The position numbers and the translations under genes were made by a program. Below are positions 1-9,055 of a stretch of 39,934 nucleotides of DNA, piece by piece (position 1 is the stretch's first letter; every line of letters starts with the position of its first letter). The notes beneath the pieces were generated by a model. It was given only the letters and a program-made list of their open reading frames with translations, was not told the DNA's origin and made no database searches. Origin of the DNA: Zygnema cylindricum (lineage: Eukaryota > Streptophyta > Zygnematophyceae > Zygnematales > Zygnemataceae); NCBI GenBank assembly GCA_037447655.1, contig JBBHKE010001321.1, forward strand, positions 107,073-147,006. The letters are read 5' to 3'.

Positions 1-226
1 TTACAGGCTGAATCTACATGAGTGGTCATCAAAAGGTGAGAGAGTTGCACGGTTTCATTCTCATCACGTCTCATCCTATTTTTTACGTAATTGCTGGTAT
101 CGATTTTTCACAATATTAATCGTACCCCCTGCCGAAAGAAGCGGTTACCTAACAGCAAATCTGAAAATTTCCTGAGTATAAAGTTCCGTCGTCACTTCTT
201 CTGGTCACTATACCCACCTACAACGT

Positions 227-480
227 TCAATGAGGTTTATCGTCAACTGCTGTCCACCCGTCTGGTGTGATCGTGGCACCGGTGACATAAATAGTTTCCA
301 CAAAACTTGTCAAATCTTTCTTCACTTTCTTCTTGGTTTGTAATAGAAGACGATTCCTCATTGCACTACGAATTGGTAACTTGCAACATCCACCCATATC
401 ACTGGTCTTCTTCACTGCTGCCTTGAAATATGAGTCCTTTAAAAGTCTAAACGACAATCCATTGGCGAAGAAAGCCGTCC
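227..480 (-). pseudogene. hAT-type transposase remnant, DUF659-like part
   Basis: On the minus strand this stretch reads FFANGLSFRLLKDSYFKAA at its start and VTGATITPDGWT near its end. That is the layout of the DUF659 region of hAT-superfamily transposase-like proteins: a start like FANGIPF, a short basic middle, then TGxTIxxDGWT. The open frame stops just after DGWTAVDDKPH, where a functional protein would continue into the catalytic core, so an intron or a disabling mutation follows. It lies downstream, in the same orientation, of the BED-finger fragment at 613-1011, as expected for two parts of one gene. The window edge cuts off anything further. Bases 1-226 hold no recognisable motif in any frame. 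The family call rests on motif recognition only. Confidence 0.6.
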
Positions 481-612
481 CCCATGCTAATTATAACACT
501 TTTTAGCTATGGTCGTTAATGCATTTTTTATCCTACTCTGCACTACTCTTACTTTGGCACGTTGAGAGAGTGGAAAACTACTGGTGAGTACATCTAAGTC
601 GGACATTACACG

Positions 613-1011
613 TTATTGAGAAAAAAATGCAGATTTTTGGTTTTTTAAAGCACTAAACTCCTCCTTCACCTCGTCTGGACACATTGTACAAGATCTAATC
701 CCTCTACTCTTGACATTTCCAAGAAGATAATTTCTGATCCTGGTAGCCTGGGCGCTATATTCGAAGTTGCAATAAATACATATGCATAATCGGTTGGCAA
801 GAAGAACCCCACCGTCCGCAGCCTTCACGTGCTCCCACTCCTCTCCTCGATTTCTCGGAATGGCTGCTTTTGTCGAAGTCTGTAAGAGAAAAAAGTAGAA
901 ATCTTGGGAGGGAGGAGGATAGGTTAGAGGGAGGCGAGGTCCGTACGGTTTCGGTTTCAACAGTCCATGGCGCCTTCTTTTAGAAAAATAACGAACAAGA
1001 CGTTCGTACAT
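613..1011 (-). pseudogene. hAT-type transposase remnant, BED zinc-finger part
   Basis: This 132-codon minus-strand frame contains a BED-finger-like block at about residues 58-118: W-x-H, then CIYC (the CxxC pair), then TRIRNYLLG, then a cysteine pair in SCTMCPDEVKEEF. BED fingers of hAT transposases bind the transposon ends and normally have a histidine in the RIRNHL position. Here it is tyrosine, so a metal ligand looks lost. The first 50 residues are low in similarity to anything I recognise. The matching DUF659-like piece lies about 130 bp downstream at 227-480. I read both as one decayed transposase gene, separated by an intron or by decay. Confidence 0.55.
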
Positions 1012-1019
1012 TTTTCAAA

Positions 1020-1135
1020 CTTTAGGCGCGCAAATAGTGTGAAACCTAACGTCTATTTTTGAAAATGTCCGTACATTTTCAAAAAAATAACGTATATATT
1101 TGTGTATTTTCTGTTCAGTTTAATGAACAAACACT
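1020..1135. repeat. Dispersed repeat block related to 10640-11450
   Basis: This block shares the series GTGTGA...AACGTCT, GTCCGTACAT and GTTCAGTTTA...AAACA with the block at 10665-10790 in the same order and orientation, at similar spacing. It sits just left of the element B remnant, and the related block lies just right of B's LTR. Either B inserted into such a repeat or the repeat is simply common in this genome. Nothing coding is visible. Confidence 0.5.
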
Positions 1136-1318
1136 CGCTCCCATGGAATTCTTTCCACTCTCACTTTTTAAATTTATTCCCAATATATATTTATCTTCCC
1201 CTAAACCTTTCATTAAATATTCCTCTTCTCCCCTATCTTTTAAAACCCCCTCTAGATTTACTTCTCCCCTTTCCTCGAAAGCCGTTGAAGTCTCCTTTTC
1301 CGACCAGTTTTCTGTTTC

Positions 1319-2215
1319 TTAAATATCTTTTAAATTATCCTCATTATATTTATTTTTCCCTTTCTCAATTATAGATTCTAGATCTGACTTTCTATAATCC
1401 TTGACATCCTCGTCATGTCTAACTCCCTCAAGTATCTTCTCTCTCCTTACTTCCCTTATATCTCCAAAAGCACACTGTTGCTTTCGTGGAATATTTGTGT
1501 ACTTTTCTCTCTTCTCCATTGTACCGATGTGAAGAAGCTCTAAGATTTCTTTATCCTCTTTCTGCTCTTCCCTATCTTCCTCCTCATCCACATTCCAACT
1601 TCTAAGTTCTTCCAAACAAGGGCACTCCTCCATATAATGACCCGGTTCTCTACAAAAGAAGCAAACACCATTTTTCAAAGCTCCCGTTTCTTTTCCTCTC
1701 CCTCTCTTTCCACCAAAGTTCCGATAAGGTTTACCTTCATCTTTCTTCCTCTCATCACGCTTCCGTCACTCACCGCCGTTCCTCTCATCACGCTTCCGCC
1801 AATCACCACCAGCTGTAAATGCATTCACCCTGTCACTTCCCCTACGAAGCTCCAAAGTGCTTTCCCTCACAAGAATTATCCCCATGCTAAAGCTCCAAGT
1901 CCATGAGGAACCATCAATTGCTTGCATACGACAAAATATGTTTTCGTACTCATCTGGGAGTTTCATGAGTAGTGTATTAATCTTTCTCTCCTCAGATTCT
2001 ACATATCCCGCACTAGCAAGCTCAACATATAACACAACAATGTCATTGTAAAACTCTATCATGTTACCGCCTTTATAAACATAGGCCTCTATTTCCTGTT
2101 TTACTAACTGCTGCCTCTGAATAGTCTCACTCTTATAAATCTGAATTAGTGCTTCCCATAGCTTTGAAGACTTAGTTAGACTTAAAAGAGTGATAGCTAT
2201 GGACTTAGACACATA
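1319..2215 (-). pseudogene. Element B gag, 3' part (left of insertion A)
   Basis: This is the continuation, after the insertion of element A, of the gag frame that begins at 9075. The minus-strand frame from 2212 gives the copia-type gag core (LWEALIQIYKSETIQ, YVYKGGNM, LLMKLPDEYENI). A second frame from 1678 gives the CCHC knuckle CFFCREPGHYMEEC. Further down comes IPRKQQCAFGDIRE, the segment that precedes the protease in the sister elements. No DSGA motif follows. The frame passes instead into HDEDVKDYRKSDL, which resembles a part of pol about 400 residues further on in elements A and D. The protease and most of integrase therefore appear deleted. Reverse transcriptase, RNase H and a 3' LTR were not found to the left. 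1140-1318 is a pyrimidine-rich stretch without a recognisable gene. Confidence 0.75.
2211..2215. repeat. Target-site duplication of element A, left copy
   Basis: ACATA directly before the TG that opens the left LTR. The same five bases follow the right LTR at 8657-8661. A 5-bp duplication is the usual size for Ty1/copia integrases. Confidence 0.93.
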
Positions 2216-3253
2216 TGCAATTCTGTGTCCTCCATTGGACTACAGAATACAGGAAGCCTCTAGATAGTATTAAACTAACCCACTTTAAGCCACAACCACT
2301 TCTGCCTCAGAAGGCAAACTGACAATTTGACTGCACCCCTGTGTAACCTGGACTCCCTTGAGTCCGTAGCAAAAAGAATCACTGAAAACGGCCAACCAGG
2401 CGATAAGTTATGAGGCAGTAAAAATGCCAATTTGTACAAACTCTCAAAGGGAGAGATGACTACCTACCTAAATTTTCTAAGTCCTGATTCTCTCTAATAA
2501 CTCCTATCTACTGAAGTACGGACCAATCAGATTACTGTATCGTACACAAAAGTACTACTGCCGATGTACCTTTTGTACGGCCTATGTACGACAAGGCTAT
2601 TAAGTGGACGCGTGTCCGCTTTTCACTCGTCCGTACATTCCTCGGAATTCCTATGACCGAATGTCATCTCTCCACGTGGCTCCAGGTCAGGCCACGTCAC
2701 AAAACGCCAAAATGACCACTCCGGGATTTCGGCGATGATGTGCGCCGTTGGATTTTGTGCCAAACGCAATCTTAGCCGTAATAAATGCTTGCGTGACATT
2801 TGTTCCGATGTCGAAATAAAATGCGTGGTATCCGTTTCGAATTAGCGTCGTACGACGTACTTTATAAAACTGAATCTATGTACGCCGTATAAAGTTCTAG
2901 TTAAATGAATTTTAGTCACGCAAACTAAATATATATCTATCACATACCATAGTACTTAGCATTGGTCCTAGTCTATTAGGATAAAGCTGACCGCTACCGG
3001 TCAACTTGACGAACCGCATGTACCGGGATCAAACCTCTGGTCAGTCAAGTATATTTCTAGTAACCTACTAAAAATAGTTGTCTGTTGAACTAAGGCAGCC
3101 ATGGATCAACCTCTCTCTCTTACCTTCAGTGACTACAACAAGTATGGGAGTTAGAGAGCGGAGGTGGAGGCAGGCTGCCCGTCCTTTTTCTTTCCTTTTT
3201 ATAAAGACATATTTAAACCTAGAAAATACTCTAGAAATCTATAAATTTCAACA
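2216..3253 (-). repeat. 3' LTR of element A
   Basis: 1038 bp, TG...CA. In the minus-strand sense, U3 is at the right. Landmarks: long U3 hairpin at 3094-3179; initiator-tRNA T-arm-like motif at 3020-3040 inside a CTTGAC/GTCAAG stem; palindromic G-box CCACGTGG at 2672-2679 followed by GCCACGTCAC; GTAC-rich hairpin at about 2540-2580 preceded by CCAATCAGA. TATAAAAAGG occurs on the minus strand close to the U3 start. The R boundaries cannot be fixed from sequence alone. Confidence 0.93.
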
Positions 3254-3268
3254 CTCCCCTTATTTTCT
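3254..3268 (-). other. Polypurine tract of element A
   Basis: On the minus strand AAAATAAGGGGAG abuts the 3' LTR. A purine tract in this place primes plus-strand DNA synthesis in LTR retroelements. The same tract is found next to the 3' LTRs of E' (from 19913), D (from 24282) and E (from 31761). Element C has a diverged A-rich form (from 15944). Confidence 0.85.
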
Positions 3269-3289
3269 AGTCTAATTTTAACTTTTCTT

Positions 3290-6200
3290 TCAACCCGCAT
3301 TTTCCCGATAATATTTTAGTTTAGGAGAGGGCACAGGTTTGGTCATCATGTCAGCCACCATTTCTTCATCAGGTCTATAAACAAGATTTAAAATTTTATT
3401 TTCAACTTTTTCTCTTACAAAGCTCAATCTTATGTCCATATGTTTTGCTTTGAAATGGTGTTTTGGATTGGCTGCAATTGCAATTGCAGCTTGGTTATCG
3501 CAAAAGATTTCATGCACTCCCTCCTTCTTAAATCCCAGTTCTTGTAACAATGATTTCACCCACATTAGTTCTAATGATTTCACCCACATTAGTTCTTTTA
3601 CAGCAGAACAAGACGCCATATACTCAGCCTCCATAGTAGACTGAGCAACCACCTTTTGTTGCTTACTGCTCCAACAGCAAGCACCTTCCCCCACATACAA
3701 AACATATCCAGAAGTGCATCTTCTCATAGGTGCATCCCCATAACTGGCGTCACTCCAAGTGGTGATATCAGTATGCTCCCCTCCCAAATGCAACCATAAT
3801 TCTCTGGTTCCAACCAGATATCTCATGACTCTCTTGGCTGCCTCCCAGTCTCTCTTCCTAGGATCATTAAGACTCCTCCTGAGTACTCCAACTGCTGCCG
3901 CTATGTCCGGTCTGGTACAGTTCATAAAATAAATTAAGCTTCCTACGACTTGTCTATAAGGGATAGACTTCATGAACTCTCTCTCCTCTGGACTCATCTG
4001 ATCGTCTAAGATTATCACTCCTCCTTCTACACTCCCATCACTTACTTTTTTCAAGTCCATGGGAGTGGTACAACTGTTAGCATTTTCCATCTGGAATTTC
4101 TCAAGCATATTACCTATTGCTTCTTTCTGAGTAAGTCTGATAATCTTCTTCCGTCTATCTCTCTCCATTTGGATCCCCAAAATATATTTTGCCTCCCCTA
4201 AATCCTTCATATCAAATCTGCCCCTAAGATCTCTTTTTAGCCTATTGATATTCTCCAAAGACTTACTTAACACAAGCAGATCATCCACATAAATTGCAAT
4301 AAAAATGACACCATTCTCATCTTCAAACATATAGATAGAATGGTCAGAGCTGATCCGGATGTATCCCAGATCGGTGAGAAACTCATCTAGTTTCTTATTC
4401 CACTGTCGGGGAGTCTGTTTCAGTCCGTATAAGGACTTTATGAGCCTGCTGACTTTGCTCTCTTTTCCTTCTTCCACAAACCCCTCGGGTTGCCTCATAA
4501 AAATTTCTTCCTCTAACTCACCATTAAGAAAAGCAGTCTTAATGTCCATCTGGTGTATTTCCATGTCTTCCGCTGCGGCCAGACTGAGAAGAATCCTTAC
4601 CGATGGGAACCGAACAACTGGAGCAAAGGTCTCCTCATAGTCAATCGCCTCTTTTTGGGTGAACCCCTTCGCTACCAATCGAGCCTTATACCTCTCAATT
4701 GTATTATCTGGGTTCAGTTTTAGTTTAAATACCCATTTACATCCAATAGGTTTTCTGTCTGGAGGGCAATCCGCTAGTTCCCAAGTATTTGCTTCCATGA
4801 TAGAAGTCATCTCATCATTTATGGCTCTAATCCATCTTTCTTTCTCTGGACTATTCACTGCCTCTAAGTAAGACTGAGGCTCATCTGGGTGAGATAGCTT
4901 AGTTACCTTATGAGCAGCTTGTTTTTCTTGTATCCTTTTGCTGCTCCTCCTTCCTCCCTCAAACTCCGAAGCTGGAATGGATGGAAGTCTTGGATTTCTT
5001 CTCATTGTCTCATCGGCTCCCCTGTCCATGGAAACCGGTTCTTGTCCCGCTTCTTCTATCTCCTCGAAGTCCATGGGAGTATGTGAGGTTTCTGGTGAGT
5101 CTCCTGTATCTTCGATCTCCCCTGAACCTGTAATCATGGTGTCACCCATGTCCCTTTCGGGGACGACCGAGTTCTCCTCACTTTCGGACTCAAATCTGAT
5201 TCTTATCTTCTTTGTATATTTGAAGGGGTCAAATGACTTTCCTTCATCCATGACAACTAAGTGTTTGACCAGAATGATATCTTTCTTTGCTAAGTCATAG
5301 ACTCTATATCCCTTAACATCCTCATCATATCCCACAAAGTATCCTGGTTTTCCCTTAGCATCTAGTTTCCAGTTTTTCCTATCCGTGTCAAGACTGTAAA
5401 CTTGGCTACCAAATACTTTAAGGTGTGAGATATCTGGTTTCCTTCCAACCCATCTCTCATAAGGTGTCACTCCCTTTACAGCTGAGGTAAGGACTCTATT
5501 TTTAATGTAGTTGGCACAGTTCATTGCCTCTGCCCAAAATCTCTTTCCTATTTTCTTGTCTGCCAACATACTGCATGCACTATCTCCTAGTGTTCTATTC
5601 AACCTCTCAGCTACCCCATTTTGTTCCGGGTTATATGGTACGGTTTTCTGGTGTTGCACTCCCTCATCTCTCAGATATTCCTCAAACTGGTTAGAGGTAT
5701 ATTCCCCCCCATTATCACTCCTTATCCTCTTAATAGGGGTTTCATGCAATTTCTCACTCCATGCTTTATATTCTTTGAAGTAAGTGGATGCTTCAGACTT
5801 ATTTTTCAGAAAGTAGACTCTAGAGTATCTAGACCAATCATCAGTTATTGTCATCATGAACCTCTTTCCTCCAACCGAAGGTACTTTTGCAGGTCCCCAA
5901 ATATCTGTGTGGACCAAATCTAACACTTTCTCACCTCTATATGTGGCGGCTTTGGGAAAGGGAAGTCTGTGAGCCTTACCTTGAGCACAACCACTACAAT
6001 CATCCATCATTTCATTATCCCCAAACTGAATGCCATCTACTACCCCAAGCTTTTTCATTTCCCTTAACCTATCAAAATGCACATGCCCCAACCGCTTATG
6101 CCAAATCATCACCTTAGGAACACCAACATAGTAAGCATTCTTCTTTTCATTACTCAAGTTAAGCCTAAACATTCCTTGGCTACCCTTATCTGCTGTGAAG

Positions 6201-6718
6201 TAAACTTCATTCCCATACTTAGCTGTAAAGACTCCCTTTCTGGTGAAGGTATCAAACTCTTTGTCATCTAACACAGACGTAGAGACAAGATTTTTACTCA
6301 GCTGAGGAATGTAAAGTACATCTGAGAATGTAAGTATGGAGGTCTTACCCTCCACTAAGAATTTCAGATCTACTGATCCCACTAGATCTGTAGTAACCAC
6401 TCTCCCATCCCCATACTCTATCTCTACAGTAGGAATCTTTCGTAGCTTAGTGAAGAGTTCTTTATCACGACACATATGCATGGATGCACCTGAGTCGATG
6501 ATCCATCCTTCCTGTGGAGCTTCCCGAATTGCTCCTAGGGCACACTTCTGCCTCCGAGGGATCTCCTTCTCCTTCAGACTCTCGTCAAGAAGAAGCTCCC
6601 CATCATCCTCAGATGACTCATCCTCGGTTTCTCCTGAAACTTTTGTAACCACAAGTGCCTTTTTCTTCCCTCCGGAAGAACCCCCTCCACGGTTTTCTTG
6701 GAGCCTCAGCTCCGACAA
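3290..6718 (-). CDS. Element A pol polyprotein (protease, integrase, RT, RNase H)
   Basis: This 1142-codon open frame encodes the polyprotein that would copy the element's RNA into DNA and integrate it. Order seen: the end of the CCHC region and an acidic linker; IPRRQKC; protease active site DSGA at about residues 75-78; integrase zinc site H...H...CSGC; integrase core with DIWG, SDNGGEY and QNGVAERLN supplying the D, D and E; a GKPGYFVGYDEDVKGYRVYD-like copia GKGY region; reverse transcriptase with HQMDIKTAFLNGELEEEIF and YVDDLLVLSKS; RNase H with WSDASYGD, STMEAEYM and CDNQAA. There is no internal stop. The true start is not the methionine at 6718, because the frame opens further up in gag. 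An extra ELMWVKSL sits in RNase H from a 24-bp tandem duplication. Function is likely lost because of the breaks in gag. Confidence 0.93.
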   Translation of the reverse strand: MSELRLQENRGGGSSGGKKKALVVTKVSGETEDESSEDDGELLLDESLKEKEIPRRQKCALGAIREAPQEGWIIDSGASMHMCRDKELFTKLRKIPTVEIEYGDGRVVTTDLVGSVDLKFLVEGKTSILTFSDVLYIPQLSKNLVSTSVLDDKEFDTFTRKGVFTAKYGNEVYFTADKGSQGMFRLNLSNEKKNAYYVGVPKVMIWHKRLGHVHFDRLREMKKLGVVDGIQFGDNEMMDDCSGCAQGKAHRLPFPKAATYRGEKVLDLVHTDIWGPAKVPSVGGKRFMMTITDDWSRYSRVYFLKNKSEASTYFKEYKAWSEKLHETPIKRIRSDNGGEYTSNQFEEYLRDEGVQHQKTVPYNPEQNGVAERLNRTLGDSACSMLADKKIGKRFWAEAMNCANYIKNRVLTSAVKGVTPYERWVGRKPDISHLKVFGSQVYSLDTDRKNWKLDAKGKPGYFVGYDEDVKGYRVYDLAKKDIILVKHLVVMDEGKSFDPFKYTKKIRIRFESESEENSVVPERDMGDTMITGSGEIEDTGDSPETSHTPMDFEEIEEAGQEPVSMDRGADETMRRNPRLPSIPASEFEGGRRSSKRIQEKQAAHKVTKLSHPDEPQSYLEAVNSPEKERWIRAINDEMTSIMEANTWELADCPPDRKPIGCKWVFKLKLNPDNTIERYKARLVAKGFTQKEAIDYEETFAPVVRFPSVRILLSLAAAEDMEIHQMDIKTAFLNGELEEEIFMRQPEGFVEEGKESKVSRLIKSLYGLKQTPRQWNKKLDEFLTDLGYIRISSDHSIYMFEDENGVIFIAIYVDDLLVLSKSLENINRLKRDLRGRFDMKDLGEAKYILGIQMERDRRKKIIRLTQKEAIGNMLEKFQMENANSCTTPMDLKKVSDGSVEGGVIILDDQMSPEEREFMKSIPYRQVVGSLIYFMNCTRPDIAAAVGVLRRSLNDPRKRDWEAAKRVMRYLVGTRELWLHLGGEHTDITTWSDASYGDAPMRRCTSGYVLYVGEGACCWSSKQQKVVAQSTMEAEYMASCSAVKELMWVKSLELMWVKSLLQELGFKKEGVHEIFCDNQAAIAIAANPKHHFKAKHMDIRLSFVREKVENKILNLVYRPDEEMVADMMTKPVPSPKLKYYRENAG
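3555..3602. repeat. 24-bp tandem duplication within RNase H of element A
   Basis: The segment containing AATGATTTCACCCACATTAG occurs twice in a row, 24 bp apart, adding eight residues (ELMWVKSL twice) in frame. The other elements in the window have one copy. It is a private change of element A, probably from replication slippage or a template jump. Confidence 0.9.
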
Positions 6719-7638
6719 CTTGACACAATCTGCAATAAAGTGTCCCGGCTTTTTGCAATAATGACAAAGACCCTTTGGGGGCCTCTGTCCCCAGAATTAT
6801 CTCTTTCCCCTCTATAAGGTTTCTTCGGATCCTTCCCCCATCGGTCCCCTCGTGCTGCTAGAGCTTGAATGCTCTTTCCTCCTCTCCTAATCTCCATTGT
6901 GTTTTTCTGCACAAGTATCATCCTGACTACTGTGTTCCATTTCCATGAACTATCAGGCATTCCCTGTACTCGGTACACTATGTTTTCGAACTCATCTGGT
7001 AATTTCATGATAAGGGTGTTCACTTTCATTTTCATTGTACCTGTCCACCCGACACTTTCCATTTCCATATACAAACAAGAAAGATCATTACAGTAATCTA
7101 ACATCTTTCCTCCTTTGTAAGTGTAACTCAATAGTTTTTGCTCAGCCAACTGGAGCTCCTGAATAGTTCCAGCTCTATAAATCTCCACCAAACTTTCCCA
7201 CAATTCCTTGGCCTTGTAAATGTGAAGATGAGAAGTGGCCAAACCTTGAGTGAGGTGCCTCAAAATGAAGTTCTTGGCAGCCATTTTTACATCCTCCCAC
7301 ATTTGAGTATCGTTCTCCACGGTCTTCACGGTCGCCGTTCCCGATACTGTGGCAATAGGAGTGAGGGGTGTCTCCTTCCCTTTCTACTTTTCGGACACAC
7401 TGCTGTCCCCATCATCTGCCTCCTCCGCTGAGGCAGCCGTTGTTGCAGAAAACCTTACTCCCCCAAATCCTGGTGGAGTTCCCAAAGGTGGACGTTTCAC
7501 TTGTCCACTCACGATACCCCAGTATCGTTTTTCACACAAAGCTCCCATCATCATGGCTTCCCAATAGATGAACCCAGATCCATTGAAGGTGGGCACCCTA
7601 GAGGGTGGGCCCATAACTTGCAATTCTGTGTCCTCCAT
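6706..7638 (-). pseudogene. Element A gag, broken by a stop and a frameshift
   Basis: Gag forms the virus-like particle and packages the RNA. The frame opens at 7638, twenty bases inside the 5' LTR, with MEDTELQVMGPPSRVP. Methionine 9 lies inside the PBS. The first block (WGIVSGQVKRPP, then a P/G-rich linker) ends at a TAG at 7384. The frame resumes with TQMWEDVKMAAKNFILRHLTQGL, LWESLVEIYRAGTIQ, YTYKGGKMLDYCNDL and LIMKLPDEFENI, the copia gag core. Near 6780-6800, at a run of C and A, the frame slips, so the knuckle GLCHYCKKPGHFIADC is read only in the frame of pol. In D the same region is one continuous frame, so the slip is a mutation and not a programmed frameshift. Confidence 0.85.
7606..7618 (-). 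promoter_or_regulatory. Primer-binding site of element A (initiator tRNA anticodon arm)
   Basis: Directly next to the 5' LTR the plus strand reads GGTGGGCCCATAAC and then T. This is the sense of an initiator tRNA-Met anticodon stem-loop, so the element RNA is complementary to it. One base at the LTR edge differs from the sister elements (T for C). There is no match here to the tRNA 3' end that most plant copia elements use. Confidence 0.8.
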
Positions 7639-8656
7639 TGGACTACAGAATACAGGAAGCCTCTAGATAGTATTTAACTAACCCACTTTAAGCCACAACC
7701 ACTTCTACTTCAGAAGGCAAACTGACAATTTGACTGCACCCCTGTGTAGCCTGGACTCCCCTGAGTCCGTAGCAAAAAGAATCACTGAAAACGGCCAACC
7801 AGGCGATAAGTTATGAGGCAGTAAAAATGCCAATTTGTACAAACTCTCAAAGGGAGAGATGACTACCTACCTAAATTTTCTAAGTCTTGATTCTCTCTAA
7901 TAACTCCTATCTACTGAAGTACGGACCAATCAGATTACTGTATCGTACACAAAAGTACTACTGCCGATGTACCTTTTGTACGGCCTATGTACGACAAGGC
8001 TATTAAGTGGACGCGTGTCCGCTTTTCACTCGTCCGTACATTCCTCGGAATTCCTATGACCGAATGTCATCTCTCCACGTGGCTCCAGGTCATGCCACGT
8101 CACAAAACGCCAAAATGACCACTCCGGGATTTCGGCGATGATGTGCGCCGTTGGATTTTGTGCCAAACGCAATCTTAGCCGTAATAAATGCTTGCGTGAC
8201 ATTTGTTCCGATGTCGAAATAAAATGCGTGGTATCCGTTTCGAATTAGGGTCGTACGACGTACTTTATAAAACTGAATCTATGTACGCCGTATAAAGTTC
8301 TAGTTAAATGAATTTTAGTCACACAAACTAAATATATATCTATCACATACCATAGTACTTAGCATTGGTCCTAGTCTATTAGGATAAAGCTGACCGCTAT
8401 CGGTCAACTTGACGAACCGCAGGTACCGGGACCAAACCTCTGGTCAGTCAAGTATATTTTTAGTAACCTACTAAAAATAGCTGTCTGTTGAACTAAGGCA
8501 GCCATGGATCAACCTCTCTCTCTTACCTTCAGTGACTACAACAAGTATGGGAGTTAGAGAGCGGAGGTGGAGGCAGGCTGCCCGTCCTTTTTCTTTCCTT
8601 TTTATAAAGACATATTTAAACCTAGAAAATACTCTAGAAATCTATAAATTTCAACA
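7619..8656 (-). repeat. 5' LTR of element A
   Basis: 1038 bp, the same length as its partner at 2216-3253 and nearly identical to it. It carries the same landmarks: GTAC-rich hairpin at about 7943-7983, G-box at 8075-8082, T-arm-like motif at 8422-8443 (here GGACCAAACC, one change from the left copy), U3 hairpin at 8497-8582. Gag translation would start twenty bases inside its right-to-left end. ACATA follows at 8657-8661. Confidence 0.93.
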
Positions 8657-8661
8657 ACATA
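8657..8661. repeat. Target-site duplication of element A, right copy
   Basis: ACATA, the partner of 2211-2215. Confidence 0.93.
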
Positions 8662-9040
8662 TCTAAGTATGAGATGTTTTGCTATAGTGTTTTTATACTC
8701 CCACATTTTACTATCATTTTCTTCAGTTTTACTTATAACCCCTCTAAGTGGAGCTGTGGCGGAGAGCATAAATCCCCTCACCATAAGCGTCCCTTTATCC
8801 TTCTCCTCTTTTCCCCTTTCCATGGCAATATTTTTCCCTTCACCTTCCGTTGCAACTGAAATACGGTTACTTTTCTAGGAAGTCCCAGATGATTCTCCGT
8901 AGTGAGTTCCTCCAAAGCCCGATGGCGGACACCTCACTTGTCCCGAAACAATTCCCCAAAAGTGCTTTTCGATAAGCAACCCCTCCATCGTAAACTCCCA
9001 ATAAGTGAAGTCTTTTCCATCAAACATAGGCACCCTAGAT

Positions 9041-9055
9041 GGTGGGCCCATAACC
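9041..9055 (-). promoter_or_regulatory. Primer-binding site of element B
   Basis: The plus strand reads GGTGGGCCCATAACC, then the LTR starts with TG. All fifteen bases fit the anticodon arm of the plant initiator tRNA-Met as I know it. The animal version would match only the last thirteen. Confidence 0.82.

Larger units (their letters stand above)
2216..8656 (-). mobile_element. Copia element A, complete, inserted in gag of element B
   Basis: This is a full-length LTR retrotransposon with two 1038-bp LTRs beginning TG and ending CA, flanked by the duplication ACATA. The LTRs differ at only about a dozen to fifteen positions by eye, so it is fairly young. It has PBS, gag, pol and polypurine tract in the order expected for a minus-strand copia element (integrase ahead of reverse transcriptase). 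Gag is broken by one in-frame stop and one frameshift; pol is open throughout. It split the gag frame of element B: the reading frames on either side join across the insertion point once one copy of the 5-bp duplication is removed. It is too divergent from D and E to be the same subfamily (the LTRs align only in blocks). Confidence 0.95.

Noticed and set aside
6706-6800. Programmed frameshift between gag and pol in element A
   Set aside because: D and E have gag and pol in one frame across the same segment, so the frame change in A is a mutation.
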